Both the position numbers and the translations under genes were made by a program. DNA of 64,000 nucleotides, from positions 1-64,000 of the forward strand of contig JABJIU010000012.1 in the NCBI GenBank assembly GCA_018661145.1, read 5' to 3'. The stretch comes from Pseudomonadota bacterium. GTDB taxonomy: Bacteria; Pseudomonadota; Gammaproteobacteria; Arenicellales; UBA868. How positions within the stretch are numbered: position 1 is the first letter of the stretch; every line of letters starts with the position of its first letter. Shown one piece after another: positions 27,501 through 36,777 of this stretch. The notes beneath the pieces were generated by a model. It was given only the letters and a program-made list of their open reading frames with translations. It did not search any database and was not told the DNA's origin.

Positions 27501-30165
27501 GGGGCGACCGGTGACGCACGAGCAGATGCTGGAGTGCGGCTACGTCGACGTCCTCTCACTGTCCCAGGCGCTCGTAGTGCACGTCGGGGACAACGCAGAG
27601 CCGATTAAACTGACGGTCGTAAGTGACAACGTGCACTCCGTAACAGGCCGAGAGGGCGTACGTGCAGAAAAATCACTACTCCTTGGACCCGTCCGAGTTC
27701 TACCTCAGGAGCACCCTGAAATAAGCTGCCGGCTAGTGGATGTGGAGATGGACCGACCTAGCGACATACGTGTTCACATGCTGCTTACTGAATGCCTGGC
27801 TGACAAGCAGGAGGCGGTGGTCGCCCACCGAGGGCGCCAGCGTTGGACGCAGAGCGTCAAGGCCATTGAGACGCCGCAGTCACCCTTTTCGGGAGTGCGG
27901 CCGAGGGGGGTCTACCTGATCACGGGCGGGCTCGGCGCTGTCGGTCTGAGTATCGCGCGCCACCTGCACAAAACCACATCTGCACACCTCGTTTTGACCG
28001 GACGACGCCCCCCTCCAGAGCCAGAAGACTGGCCGGCACTCGTCGAGCCGGGGGATGACCTTGCAACCTTCGAGATCGAAGACCTGAACGATACTGATAT
28101 TTTGGACCTTCCTGAGCATGTGGACCCGCTCGCGATCGCCGCGCTGGACAGCGCAAACCAAGACCCCGAGACACTACCTTTAGCGACGCTGTCTTCTGCA
28201 GCAGCCACACTAGACCGATATTGCGTAGCACTCCTGTGCGAGTGTTTAGAGCAAGCCGGAGTGGACATGCAGCCAGGCATTCGGCACACGTTCGCCTCCA
28301 TCTCGAGCCAAATGGGGATAGTTCACCCATATAGTCGCTTCCTGAAGTTCATAGTTGATTTACTGCGCGACGAGGGCGTGTTCGAAGGGCCCGATGAGGA
28401 CATCTTGGTTCTCGCAACGACGCGTTATGACGTTTTGGACCTGCACGAACAGGCGGTTGAGGAACATCGCGAGCTTGAGGCTGTATTCAAGTTGCTAAAC
28501 GCATGCGCTCTTGGATACACCGGGGTACTGAGCGGCTCGGCTTCAGGCATCCAGGTTCTCTATCCCGATGGCGACAGCCGTGGTGTGAAAGCGGCCGTTG
28601 CGGCTATGGCGCATCGCACGAGCCACACGGGTCAAGCTGAGCTTCTGGCGCGCTTGCTCAGACGCATGGCCGACTCCCAGGCAAGGCCGCTTCGCATACT
28701 CGAGGTTGGCGGTGGCAATCGTTTCCTTACCAGCATCCTTGCGGCGGCGCTTGATGGTACATCCGTCGAATACTGGTTCACTGACATCGGTTCGAGTTTT
28801 GTTGGCGCCGCGCGGACTTGGGCCAAGGAGGCCGGTTACGAGCACCTTCACTTCGGTGTCCTGGACGTCTCACGAAATCCGGAAGCCCAGGGATGGGGAG
28901 ATACTTTTGATGCCGTCGTCGGCATGGACGTGGTGCACGCGACGCAGAACGTCGAGGTCACGCTGCGTCATCTCCACACATTGACCGGCTCCGGCGGCTC
29001 CGTGCACCTCATCGAAACGCTACCACCTGCCCGCTGGAACACAATGGTATGGGGCCTAACGAAGCAGTGGTGGCAATACAACGATGATATCAGGACCACT
29101 TCGCCGCTCCTTGATGGCTCTCACTGGATTGAAGCCCTGACCAGAGCTGGCTTCCAATCCGCGGACACGTATCAATCCGGAGCCCAAGATGACTGTGTGC
29201 TTTTGTTCGGACTTCGTCCTGCATCTACCGCCAAGGACGCGCGTCTGCTTGCGATTCAAGCCGACGTTACCGATCCCCGAGAAATGGCTGCTGTGGTGGC
29301 GCGTACGCGCGAACTCTTTGGTGGGATTAATGGCGTCATTCACGCGGCAGGTCTGGAGGCGAGCGGTGCACTCTCTCTGCAGCACGATGGCGCAGCATCG
29401 CCAGGACTTGCAGCAAAGGTCACAGGCACCCGCGTATTGACTGAGGCGCTGAAAGACGAACCGCTGGACTTCCTGATGCTGTGTTCATCGGTGACATCGT
29501 TGCTCGGTGGCGTAGGAAACGTCGAATACACCGCCGCAAATGCATATCTCGACTCATTTGCCCATGAACAGAAACCGTTGGGCTATCCGGTCGTGAGTGT
29601 GAACTGGGATCGCTGGCGTGGTCTCGGTATGGCTGCCATGGTCGAGGAGCGGCACCAGGCGCTCCTGGGAGAAACCCTAGGCGGTGGCCTCGCCGAGACA
29701 CAGGCTCTCAACTATTTCGATGCCATTGTCTCGGCACCCCGACTACCCCAAGTCATTGTGGCCCCAACTGGATTTGATGATGCTTGGCGTGACGCGGCGC
29801 TGGTAAACGTAAAGACGTTGGCAACTCGTCTAGTTGCGTCGGAGAACCATCCCAGGCCGTTCTTGGCGACGCCTTATGTGGCGCCGGCTAATGATATTGA
29901 GCGGCAACTAGCGTCAGCCTGGCAGGAAACGCTTGGCATCGAAGCGATTGGTGCAGATGATGATTTCATGGAACTTGGCGGCGATTCCTTAATTGCGATC
30001 AACGTCGTCTCTCGACTACGCGAAGTCCTCGGCTTGAGGCTGCAAGTTGCAGCGCTCTTCGAAGCTCCAACTGTCGCTCAGCTGGCCAAACGGGTCGAGG
30101 CACTGCGCTGGGCAACTGCCCCAACTTCGCCCGCCACCGAAAATGTTGAGGAAGGTGAGCTATGA
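24565..30165 (+). CDS. Type I PKS module KS-AT-KR with nested methyltransferase-ACP
   Basis: 1866 residues. KS Cys182 in QTACSTSL; AT with GHSVGE (Ser623) and HAFH (719), malonyl type. After a structural KR half comes the catalytic KR, which opens normally (TGGLGAVG from 1120). After the first Rossmann unit it is interrupted by about 400 residues carrying a class I methyltransferase: ILEVGGGN around 1380, then a GMDVVHAT segment and a GLTKQWWQY segment. The KR then resumes (VIHAAG near 1593, K1618, CSSVTS, Y1655 in EYTAANAY), so both activities look intact. ACP Ser1808 in LGGDSL. Acting on the Gly-bound chain it would give a 4-amino-3-hydroxybutanoyl unit that is C- or O-methylated; the sequence alone does not settle which. 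It overlaps both neighbours. Confidence 0.92.
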   Translation: MTDRAVPRIGGIAVIGFACRAPGALNADQFWSNLVDGVESINHFTPQILIESGVDPAQIADPAYVPARGVLSEADCFDAPLFGFTPHEASLMDPQHRIMLECAWEALEHGGYGAPGRGARVAVYAGVALNTYLLRNIFAHQGVLATEGEHQLLVASDKDFVAPRISHQMGFTGPSISVQTACSTSLVAVHMACHALLSHQCDMALAGGAAITVPQEHGYAFREGGILSADGHCRPFDARAAGTVPGNGAGVVVLKRVTDAIEDGDTIHAVIAGSAINNDGANKVGFTAPSISGQTAVISQALALAGVGAGSIGYVEAHGTGTPLGDPIEVAALTAAFRQTTAEQGNCWLGSVKGNLGHLDTAAGIIGLIKTVMAVHSGVVPPSLHFEQPNPALDLDTSPFQVPTTTQQWRLTGPRRAGVSSFGIGGTNAHVIVEEAPTPKVPDGVARKAQIFCISARTSDALDRACASLAPAVAASKAPLSNIAFTLASGRRAFAQRRAFVASSAIEATERLKHAGAAVPFVADRPTVWLFPGQGSQYLGMGEALARQEPAFDAALADATAALERAGVPDIRACIWPAAHDNDAYECLTRTANAQTAIFAIEYALAELWRSWGMVPGGVLGHSVGEFCAAVIAGVMSLEDAARLVAARGRMMQNMAAGVMLSVSLDERSATDFLRPGIWLSAVNTLDSCVLGGAPQDIAELENELSRRDVETRRLKTSHAFHTGMMEPMLEDFRAEAAKVPLHEPKIPWVSSVSGSWLGADDTISPDYWVRQIREPVRFAAALTNIIDNGDPAVLEVGPGIALTTLTRKSIGSGSVAVSSCGQPTGDEVDAIAKALSTVWAAGVEVDWARYYATQAPGRVPLPGYQFDRQRYWIDPPSGSSDREPPGSDLAEDTASARMFVPAWDVAPAPVQQEASSRWLLILDQYGIGDALALLLGALGVEVQTLPWLDRVRVDAQTYADILSESRPDHVVHLGSITAGRPVTHEQMLECGYVDVLSLSQALVVHVGDNAEPIKLTVVSDNVHSVTGREGVRAEKSLLLGPVRVLPQEHPEISCRLVDVEMDRPSDIRVHMLLTECLADKQEAVVAHRGRQRWTQSVKAIETPQSPFSGVRPRGVYLITGGLGAVGLSIARHLHKTTSAHLVLTGRRPPPEPEDWPALVEPGDDLATFEIEDLNDTDILDLPEHVDPLAIAALDSANQDPETLPLATLSSAAATLDRYCVALLCECLEQAGVDMQPGIRHTFASISSQMGIVHPYSRFLKFIVDLLRDEGVFEGPDEDILVLATTRYDVLDLHEQAVEEHRELEAVFKLLNACALGYTGVLSGSASGIQVLYPDGDSRGVKAAVAAMAHRTSHTGQAELLARLLRRMADSQARPLRILEVGGGNRFLTSILAAALDGTSVEYWFTDIGSSFVGAARTWAKEAGYEHLHFGVLDVSRNPEAQGWGDTFDAVVGMDVVHATQNVEVTLRHLHTLTGSGGSVHLIETLPPARWNTMVWGLTKQWWQYNDDIRTTSPLLDGSHWIEALTRAGFQSADTYQSGAQDDCVLLFGLRPASTAKDARLLAIQADVTDPREMAAVVARTRELFGGINGVIHAAGLEASGALSLQHDGAASPGLAAKVTGTRVLTEALKDEPLDFLMLCSSVTSLLGGVGNVEYTAANAYLDSFAHEQKPLGYPVVSVNWDRWRGLGMAAMVEERHQALLGETLGGGLAETQALNYFDAIVSAPRLPQVIVAPTGFDDAWRDAALVNVKTLATRLVASENHPRPFLATPYVAPANDIERQLASAWQETLGIEAIGADDDFMELGGDSLIAINVVSRLREVLGLRLQVAALFEAPTVAQLAKRVEALRWATAPTSPATENVEEGEL

Positions 30166-33100
30166 GCTCTGTGAGCAATCTGCTCGATGAGCTGCAAAAC
30201 TTGAACGTAGTACTCTGGCACGACGGCGAGCGCGTACGCTATCGGGCACCAAGTGGCTTGCTTACCCCCGAACTGCTTGCGCGGGTAACGCTGCACAAAG
30301 CCGAACTCACCAAGTTTCTGGCCGCGGCCCGTGATGCAGCTGAACACGGCGCCCAGCAGCCGATAACCGAGTGTTCCGGGGACGGACCCGAGCGCTTGTC
30401 ATTCGCCCAGGAACGGCTCTGGTTTATTCAAAAACTCGAGGAATCGGAGGATGGTCTCGGCGCAACCTACAATGTATCCGCTGCCATGCGTTTACGTGGA
30501 TCGCTTGACGTCTCTGCGTTACGACGCAGCCTCGAAACGATCACTGGGCGCCACCGCGTCCTGCGCACCAGGTTCACCGACTCGCACGACGGTGCAGTGC
30601 AAACAGTTGATGATGAGCTCGCGAACCTGAATCTGATCGATTTTACCAACACCCCAACTACTCAACGAAGGGATGCGGTTCAAACTTTCCTCGAAAAAGA
30701 AACGGAATACTTATTCGATCTTGAAGCAACGCCACCCGCGCGCTTTTCTTTGCTAGAGATCGGCGCAAATGAGCATATTCTGTGTTGTGTCTTCCACCAC
30801 TTGGTGATGGACGGCTGGTCTATGGGGGTGCTGTCGCGCGAGCTGGTGTCGCTATACGATGCCTTCTCCAGCGGTCAAGCGTCACCGCTGCCCAGTCTTG
30901 CGCTCCAATACGCGGATTACGCGGCCCATCAGCGACGCACTCTAACGCCCCAGGCAATCGCCGCCGACTTGGTATACTGGCAAGATCAGCTCGGTGGGGC
31001 GCCGGCGTCCATCTACTTACCCCTTGATTTCCCGAGACCTGCACGCCAAAGCTATCGCGGCGGCGTCGTGCGTTTCGAGTTCGACAAAAACATGTCCGAC
31101 GCGTTGAAAAGGCTTGCGCGTGAGTGTAACGCCAGCCTTTTCATGCTGCTGCTGGCCTCCTACGCATTGCTGCTCGCACGCTATTCGGGCCAGACGCAAA
31201 TAATGATCGGGACCCCCGTGGCCAACCGCGACCACCCCGATGTGGAACCGCTCATCGGACCGTTCTCAAACTACATCCCACTCCGGGTCGATCTTGAGGC
31301 CGATCCGGACTTCAGAACAGTCGTTGAGCGTGTCCGGTGGATGACTCTGGACAGCTTCGCACATCAAAATATTCCGTTCGAGAAGCTCGTGGAAGTGGTC
31401 GACTCAGGACACCGACTGGACCGCGCTCCCTTGTTCCAGGTCGCTCTTGTATTGCAGAACCTGCCAACAGTTCCGCTGGCCCTCTCAGGTCTGGATGTGG
31501 AGCGGATCGACGTTACGCGCACCACCGCAAAGCTGGATCTATCGATGCTCTTAGAGGAGGATAATGGTGCGATCAGAGGGGAGCTTGAGTTCTGCCGAGA
31601 CCTGTTCTCGCAAGTCACTGCCAAGCGCATGGCGAGGCACTTTCTCTCCATCACTGAGGCCATCATTAAGACACCGGATTTGCCAGTCTCTCAAATCTCT
31701 TTGATCGAAGCGGCCGAACGCGTAGAAATTCTTGAGCACTTGAGCGGAGCTAGATCACTCCGGCCCGTGAACCGCCTCGTCCATGAACAATTTCACGACC
31801 AGGTCCGGCGGACACCACACGCTCGGGCCCTTGTGGCGGGAGACACACAACTCAGCTACGAGGAATTGGCCCAGCAAGCGTCGCGGTTGGCCCGACATCT
31901 CATATCGACAGGCGTTGAAAGAGGCTCGCGCGTAGCGGTCTGTCTACCGCGTTCCACCGATCTCATCGTCGCCTTACTTGCCGTACTTGAGGCCGGCGGT
32001 GCCTACGTGCCGCTGGACAGTGCCCATCCCGATCAACGACTTGCCTCGATAATGGATGACGCGGGTGCAACGGTGCTTTTGACCGTCTCCGAGTTGGCAG
32101 CGCGTCTGCCGCCGATACGTACCGTCATCTGCGTCGACGCTGAGGCGGGCACTGTTGCAGGGCACGAACCACACGCCGTGCACGCCGAGGGCTCGCCGTC
32201 CCAGCTCGCCTACGTGATCTACACCTCCGGCTCCACCGGCCGGCCCAAGGGGGTCATGGTGGACCACCGCTCCGTGTGCAGCATGGTGCGCGGCCTCGCC
32301 GACACGGTCTACCGCGATGAGCCCGCATGCATCCCAGTGGCGTTGACAGCGTCGGTGGCCTTCGATGCATCCGTACAGCAGATATTCGGTAGCCTACTAC
32401 TCGGTCATACGCTGGTGATAACAGATAACGAGACACGGCAGGATGCGCACCGACTACTGGACTTCTATCAACAGCATCAGATCAAGGTTGCAGATGGTAC
32501 GCCCAGTTTATTGGGCCTGCTGCTGGAGGCCGGCCTTGGCCAACGTCCTGGGCTAAAGCTCCAGCATCTGTTGATCGGCGGAGAGGCGTTACCGTCCCGA
32601 CTCGTCCATCAGCTGCAAGTACAGGATACTCAAGCGCGGATTGTGGTGACAAACCTCTACGGCCCCACGGAGTGTGGGGTCGACATAACTGCGCGCAGCG
32701 TGCGGCCCGGAGAGCGGTTGCTGAGCGAATTCGTCCCGATCGGGAAAGTCTTATCCAATGCGCGGATCTATGTTCTCGACCCCCATGGCGCCTGCACCGC
32801 CGCGGGGGTCCCAGGTGAGATCTGGATCGGTGGCCCTTGCCTCGCTCGCGGCTACCTAGGACAACCCTCCCAGACAGCGGCCGCCTTCCGCCCCGATCCA
32901 CGGCGTGACGGAGAGCGGCTTTATGCGTCCGGTGATCGGGGCCGCTGGACGGACAACGGCGAGTTAGAGTTCCTTGGTCGAACGGACACGCAGGTCAAAG
33001 TGCGCGGCTATCGCATGGAGACTGCCGAGATCGAGGCGGCCTTGCGCCAGCATGACGCGGTCACTGATGCAGTCGTCGTGGTCACACACTCTGGCACTGA

Positions 33101-34967
33101 CCGTGCCCAACTCGTCGCCCATATAATACCCGGAGCACCGGTGCCCACCGTCGAACAGCTACGCGACCACCTGGCGACCACCCTCCCCCCCTACATGCTG
33201 CCGTCTGCATTCATGCTGCTCGACCGGTTCCCGGTCAATGCCAGCGGCAAACTTGATCGCGCCAGCTTACCCGAAGCTGACCAGGAGCTGGAGCTGGAGC
33301 AAGGAACCGCATACATTGAACCGAGAAACGAACGCGAGGTTGCCCTAGCGGCGGCATGGGCTGCGGTTCTCGACCGTACCCGTATCGGCGCTGGAGACCG
33401 TTTCTTCGCCCTTGGAGGGGACTCCATCAAAGCGCTTCAGGTGGTCTCCAAACTTCGCCAGTCGGGGCTACGCCTGGCTGTCCGAGACCTCTTTGTGCAT
33501 CAGACCCTATCGACACTGGCCCCACTATTGACCCCGATGACAGAGCCACTGGCGACAACACAGACCCCTGTGTCAGGGATAGATGTGCCGCTGGGGCCAG
33601 TTCAGGCAGCTTTTCTGCATCACCACACGGTTCTTCCCAATCATTTCCATCAAGCGGTTCTGCTGGATCCCGGTGCACCGACGTGCTTGGAATCGTTGAA
33701 CCGAGCTATTTCTGCCGTGTATGCCCAACATCCCGCCCTTTCCGCAAATTTCACTCGGTCAAAAGACCGCTGGGTTCAAGCATATTCTGCTGAGGACAAC
33801 GCGCCGAGCCTGGAACTGGTGGACTTGACCCAGGCCGGGGAGGCACACGCGGCGCTCAAAAAACACGCGACTGCCTTGATGAGCAGTACCGAGCTCGCTC
33901 ACGGACCGCTGTTTCGGGTCGCGGTGTACCGAATGGCGAGCAGCGAGCGCATTCTACTCTGCGCCCATCACCTCTTGGTAGATGGCGTCTCCTGGAGAAT
34001 ACTAGTCGAAGACCTCCATACGGCCTACACACAGGCCCACGCCATGGTTACGATAGAGCTCCCGCCCGTCACAGACTCATACGGTTCGTGGGCGTCCGGC
34101 ATGAATACATTGTCGCTGAACATGGAAGAGGCAGAGCTACGCTACTGGAGAGAAGTCGAAGAGATACCATGTTCTGTACCACCAGTACAAAGTCCTGAAA
34201 AACCTCGGCATCGAGACCGGATCGAACACCGGTTCAGCCTGCCCCGGACGGTCACGAAGGCCCTCCTGACTAATGCCCACGATGCTTACGGTACCCGCAT
34301 GAACGACCTGCTTCTGACAGCCCTCGGGAAGGCGATGACTATTTGGCCCGGCATGCCGCGATGGAGGGTGCTGCTGGAAAGCCACGGGCGCGAGCCGCTA
34401 TGGCCTGGCGCGGACGTGAGCCGCACTGTGGGATGGTTCACGGCCCGCTATCCGGTAGTGATCGATTTCGAAGGTATCGACGTTCTCGACATCGGACGAC
34501 AAATCAAGACAGTCAAAGAGATGCTTCGCCGAGTACCCCAGGCAGGCGGCACCTATGAAGCCAGCAGATACATTGCCCGGGGGGCGCCCCCTGAAACGGT
34601 GCTACCTCATATAGCTTTTAATTATCTGGGGCAGTTGGGGCAAGATCTACGCGCTGGCTCATGGCGATGGGTAGATGAAAACCCAGGCACGGTGATTTGC
34701 GCAGACGCGCCGCTGCTCCACGCCCTCGAAATCATAGGCTTTGTTGACGCGGATCAACTTCATATCTGCATCGCGCGCGCACAGACAGGGTTTCACGATG
34801 AACAGATAGCCACACTTACGCACGCCCTGCAGCAGGCGATCATCGACGTGGTAAACCACACCACGCGCAAAACCTGCCCTGAACTAACCCCGTCCGACAT
34901 AGATCATGAGGGGTTCGGGATCGAAGATTTGGAGAATTTTGTGAACAATCTTGAAAATCAAACTTAA
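30162..34967 (+). CDS. NRPS module: docking-C-A(Gln)-PCP-E
   Basis: 1601 residues, coupled to the previous gene by an ATGA overlap. Residues 1-55 form a TubC-like docking domain (VRYRAPSGLLTPELLARV). Then come C (HHLVMDGWS at 212), A (YTSGSTGRPKG at 687), PCP (Ser1088 in GGDSIKALQ, the form that precedes epimerases) and E (HHLLVDGVSW at 1269, LLESHGRE, TVGWFTARYP, FNYLGQLG). The specificity residues read DAQDLGLVD, very close to the known Gln code DAQDLGVVD. The E domain predicts D-Gln. The C-terminal tail (LTPSDIDHEGFGIEDLENF) looks like a donor COM helix for the DCL-type C domain at 40.5 kb. The next assembly-line gene lies 5.6 kb downstream, beyond a pseudogene and three tailoring genes. 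Confidence 0.94.
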   Translation: MSSVSNLLDELQNLNVVLWHDGERVRYRAPSGLLTPELLARVTLHKAELTKFLAAARDAAEHGAQQPITECSGDGPERLSFAQERLWFIQKLEESEDGLGATYNVSAAMRLRGSLDVSALRRSLETITGRHRVLRTRFTDSHDGAVQTVDDELANLNLIDFTNTPTTQRRDAVQTFLEKETEYLFDLEATPPARFSLLEIGANEHILCCVFHHLVMDGWSMGVLSRELVSLYDAFSSGQASPLPSLALQYADYAAHQRRTLTPQAIAADLVYWQDQLGGAPASIYLPLDFPRPARQSYRGGVVRFEFDKNMSDALKRLARECNASLFMLLLASYALLLARYSGQTQIMIGTPVANRDHPDVEPLIGPFSNYIPLRVDLEADPDFRTVVERVRWMTLDSFAHQNIPFEKLVEVVDSGHRLDRAPLFQVALVLQNLPTVPLALSGLDVERIDVTRTTAKLDLSMLLEEDNGAIRGELEFCRDLFSQVTAKRMARHFLSITEAIIKTPDLPVSQISLIEAAERVEILEHLSGARSLRPVNRLVHEQFHDQVRRTPHARALVAGDTQLSYEELAQQASRLARHLISTGVERGSRVAVCLPRSTDLIVALLAVLEAGGAYVPLDSAHPDQRLASIMDDAGATVLLTVSELAARLPPIRTVICVDAEAGTVAGHEPHAVHAEGSPSQLAYVIYTSGSTGRPKGVMVDHRSVCSMVRGLADTVYRDEPACIPVALTASVAFDASVQQIFGSLLLGHTLVITDNETRQDAHRLLDFYQQHQIKVADGTPSLLGLLLEAGLGQRPGLKLQHLLIGGEALPSRLVHQLQVQDTQARIVVTNLYGPTECGVDITARSVRPGERLLSEFVPIGKVLSNARIYVLDPHGACTAAGVPGEIWIGGPCLARGYLGQPSQTAAAFRPDPRRDGERLYASGDRGRWTDNGELEFLGRTDTQVKVRGYRMETAEIEAALRQHDAVTDAVVVVTHSGTDRAQLVAHIIPGAPVPTVEQLRDHLATTLPPYMLPSAFMLLDRFPVNASGKLDRASLPEADQELELEQGTAYIEPRNEREVALAAAWAAVLDRTRIGAGDRFFALGGDSIKALQVVSKLRQSGLRLAVRDLFVHQTLSTLAPLLTPMTEPLATTQTPVSGIDVPLGPVQAAFLHHHTVLPNHFHQAVLLDPGAPTCLESLNRAISAVYAQHPALSANFTRSKDRWVQAYSAEDNAPSLELVDLTQAGEAHAALKKHATALMSSTELAHGPLFRVAVYRMASSERILLCAHHLLVDGVSWRILVEDLHTAYTQAHAMVTIELPPVTDSYGSWASGMNTLSLNMEEAELRYWREVEEIPCSVPPVQSPEKPRHRDRIEHRFSLPRTVTKALLTNAHDAYGTRMNDLLLTALGKAMTIWPGMPRWRVLLESHGREPLWPGADVSRTVGWFTARYPVVIDFEGIDVLDIGRQIKTVKEMLRRVPQAGGTYEASRYIARGAPPETVLPHIAFNYLGQLGQDLRAGSWRWVDENPGTVICADAPLLHALEIIGFVDADQLHICIARAQTGFHDEQIATLTHALQQAIIDVVNHTTRKTCPELTPSDIDHEGFGIEDLENFVNNLENQT

Positions 34968-34983
34968 TACTAAGTTGAAATAA

Positions 34984-36525
34984 ATGCAAAAAAACCCCAA
35001 CAAGCGAGCACTGCTTTCGAAATTCGTTCTGCGCTCGCTGAGCGTATTGAATGTGAGCTGGCGGACACAAAATTCACCGAGTCGACGCACGACAACGACG
35101 GACTTCTAGCAAGTATCGACACGGCCTAAGAAGCTTTCGACAGGGCTTTAACCACGGAAATGGATGCTCAACATACTGCGAGCCTGGCGCGTGTTCGCGA
35201 TTACCCGGACTGTAGTGAAGCGTGGTTCAGTTTTGCTGAGGTGCAACGACGCCAGGGAAAGCTAGACGACGCTCAAATGGCGCTACAGCGCGCGGTCGAG
35301 CTAGCGCCGAGCTATTCGACGGCACTAGTGTCCCTCGCCGCCGTGCACCGAGCCCAAGGCAACTTTGACCTAGCGGTGACTTGCGGCGAGCGGGCACTTT
35401 TGTGCTGAGTAGACGAGGCAAATACCCACCGAGAGCTCGGCAATAGCCTGAGAGCGGCGGGGCGTCTCCACGAGGCTGAGCGAGCGTATCGTACTTCATT
35501 ACAGCTTGAGGACGACCCCAATACCGACGTCGCTCTCGGACTTTTGCAGGTCTGGCAAAATCAGATTCCAGCGGCGCTGAGCTCGTTTGACGCCGCACAT
35601 CAAGCCGCAGGATCTGCACAAAAACTTGCCGACAGCGCACTCCCACGCATCGCTCACGAGGCAGATCAGGTTGAGTACCTGCGCGCCCAGGATCTAATCA
35701 GTGCCGAGTTTGACGACTACGCCGCATCACTGCGAGCGCTTGAACGCAACTATCGAAATCCTCGCCAAGGACAAGATGTTTCTGATCACGGCGCAACGAC
35801 CAGTGCACAATCTTTGCACCGGTTCGAATCAGTGTTTCATGCCGGACCATCGACTACGCTTTCAGGAGCCGGTGTTAATCCAAATCTTAGTACAGCAAAA
35901 ATCCAACAGGACTATCTGAACGCGAAGCCCGGGATGGTCTGCATCGATGACTTCGTCACGCCACAGGCGCTATAAGCCCTGAGACGCTGCTGTCACGAAG
36001 CGGGGGTATGGAAGATGGGTTTTCCCGCTGGCTATAAATGCGCATTCTTACGTGACGGCTTTTCGCCTGCATGTCTTTTCCAGATCGCCGAAGAACTCAG
36101 GCTCTCGCTGCCAAATATCTTTCTCGACCATCGCCTACTCGCGGCATGGGCCTTCAAATACGACCAACGCATGCTGGGCATAAACATTCACGCAGATCCC
36201 GCTGTCATCAACGTGAACTTCTGGATCACGCCGGACGAGGCAAACCTGGATCCATCCAATGGCGGTCTCGTCGTCTGGGATACTGCAGCGCCGGAAGACT
36301 GGTCATATCCCGATTACAACATCAACGTTGCTCGCATGAAACGCTTCATTGCGAGCTCTGGAGCCAAGGCTAAACGCTTTGCCCACAGGCAGAACCTTGC
36401 GGTCATCTTTAACTCCTCACTGTCGCACAAGACCGATACACTAAATTTCAAGTCGGGCTATGAGAATCGCTGAATCAATATCACCCTACTGTTCTGCGAA
36501 GCCCGCGGAATGCGGCACTTTTACT
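34984..36525 (+). pseudogene. Pseudogene of a TPR-2OG-Fe(II) oxygenase
   Basis: One reading frame can be followed from about 35.0 kb to the TGA at 36523-36525. It is broken by TAA 35127, TGA 35406, TAA 35973 and TGA 36471, plus a frameshift between the likely ATG at 34984 and the main frame. The pieces form a coherent protein: TPR-like helices (AEVQRRQGKLDDAQMALQRA), a linker, then a putative 2OG-Fe(II) oxygenase domain with HAD as the first metal motif (GINIHADPAVINVNFWITP) and a distal His in NSSLSHKTD, ending NR-stop-INITLLF. Two of the TGA codons sit where Arg (CGA) would fit. It lies within the tailoring region, so a third oxygenase was probably part of the pathway once. Partial products cannot be excluded, but no piece keeps the whole catalytic domain. 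Confidence 0.8.
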
Positions 36526-36777
36526 GACCGTAGTAGTTGGTCGAGGCCCGCGGACACCAGTGCCCGCTGCCACAACAGAGCATCGCGATAACATCGTGAA
36601 CGGCGAGAGCAGGCAGGCCTTCGTGGCGCTTGATCTCGTCCTGAAAGGTGTTCTGAAGCCTTCACAAATCTCTGCGCGTAATATAGTTTCTCAATAGGCA
36701 AAAATCGCCCGATGACAGATACTACTAGACAAGATCTTTAGTCCGATGAAAATCACATAATCGTCACCGAGACATCT
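36526..36777 (+). other. Intergenic gap before the tailoring genes
   Basis: No coding feature is supported; an open frame on the minus strand (36486-36701) has no recognisable domain. A weak purine stretch (ACCGAGAC) lies just ahead of the next gene. Because the pseudogene breaks the continuity of the assembly-line genes, a secondary promoter here is possible, but no clear element is visible. Confidence 0.3.

Noticed and set aside
35160..36525. Recoding of UGA as a sense codon, suggested by TGA codons inside otherwise continuous frames
   Set aside because: The same frame also carries TAA codons and a frameshift, and several intact NRPS genes here end in TGA with proper overlaps. Nonsense mutation explains all of it.
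36486..36701. Minus-strand frame of about 70 codons ahead of the oxygenase genes
   Set aside because: No domain, no good start context, and it partly overlaps the end of the oxygenase pseudogene on the other strand.
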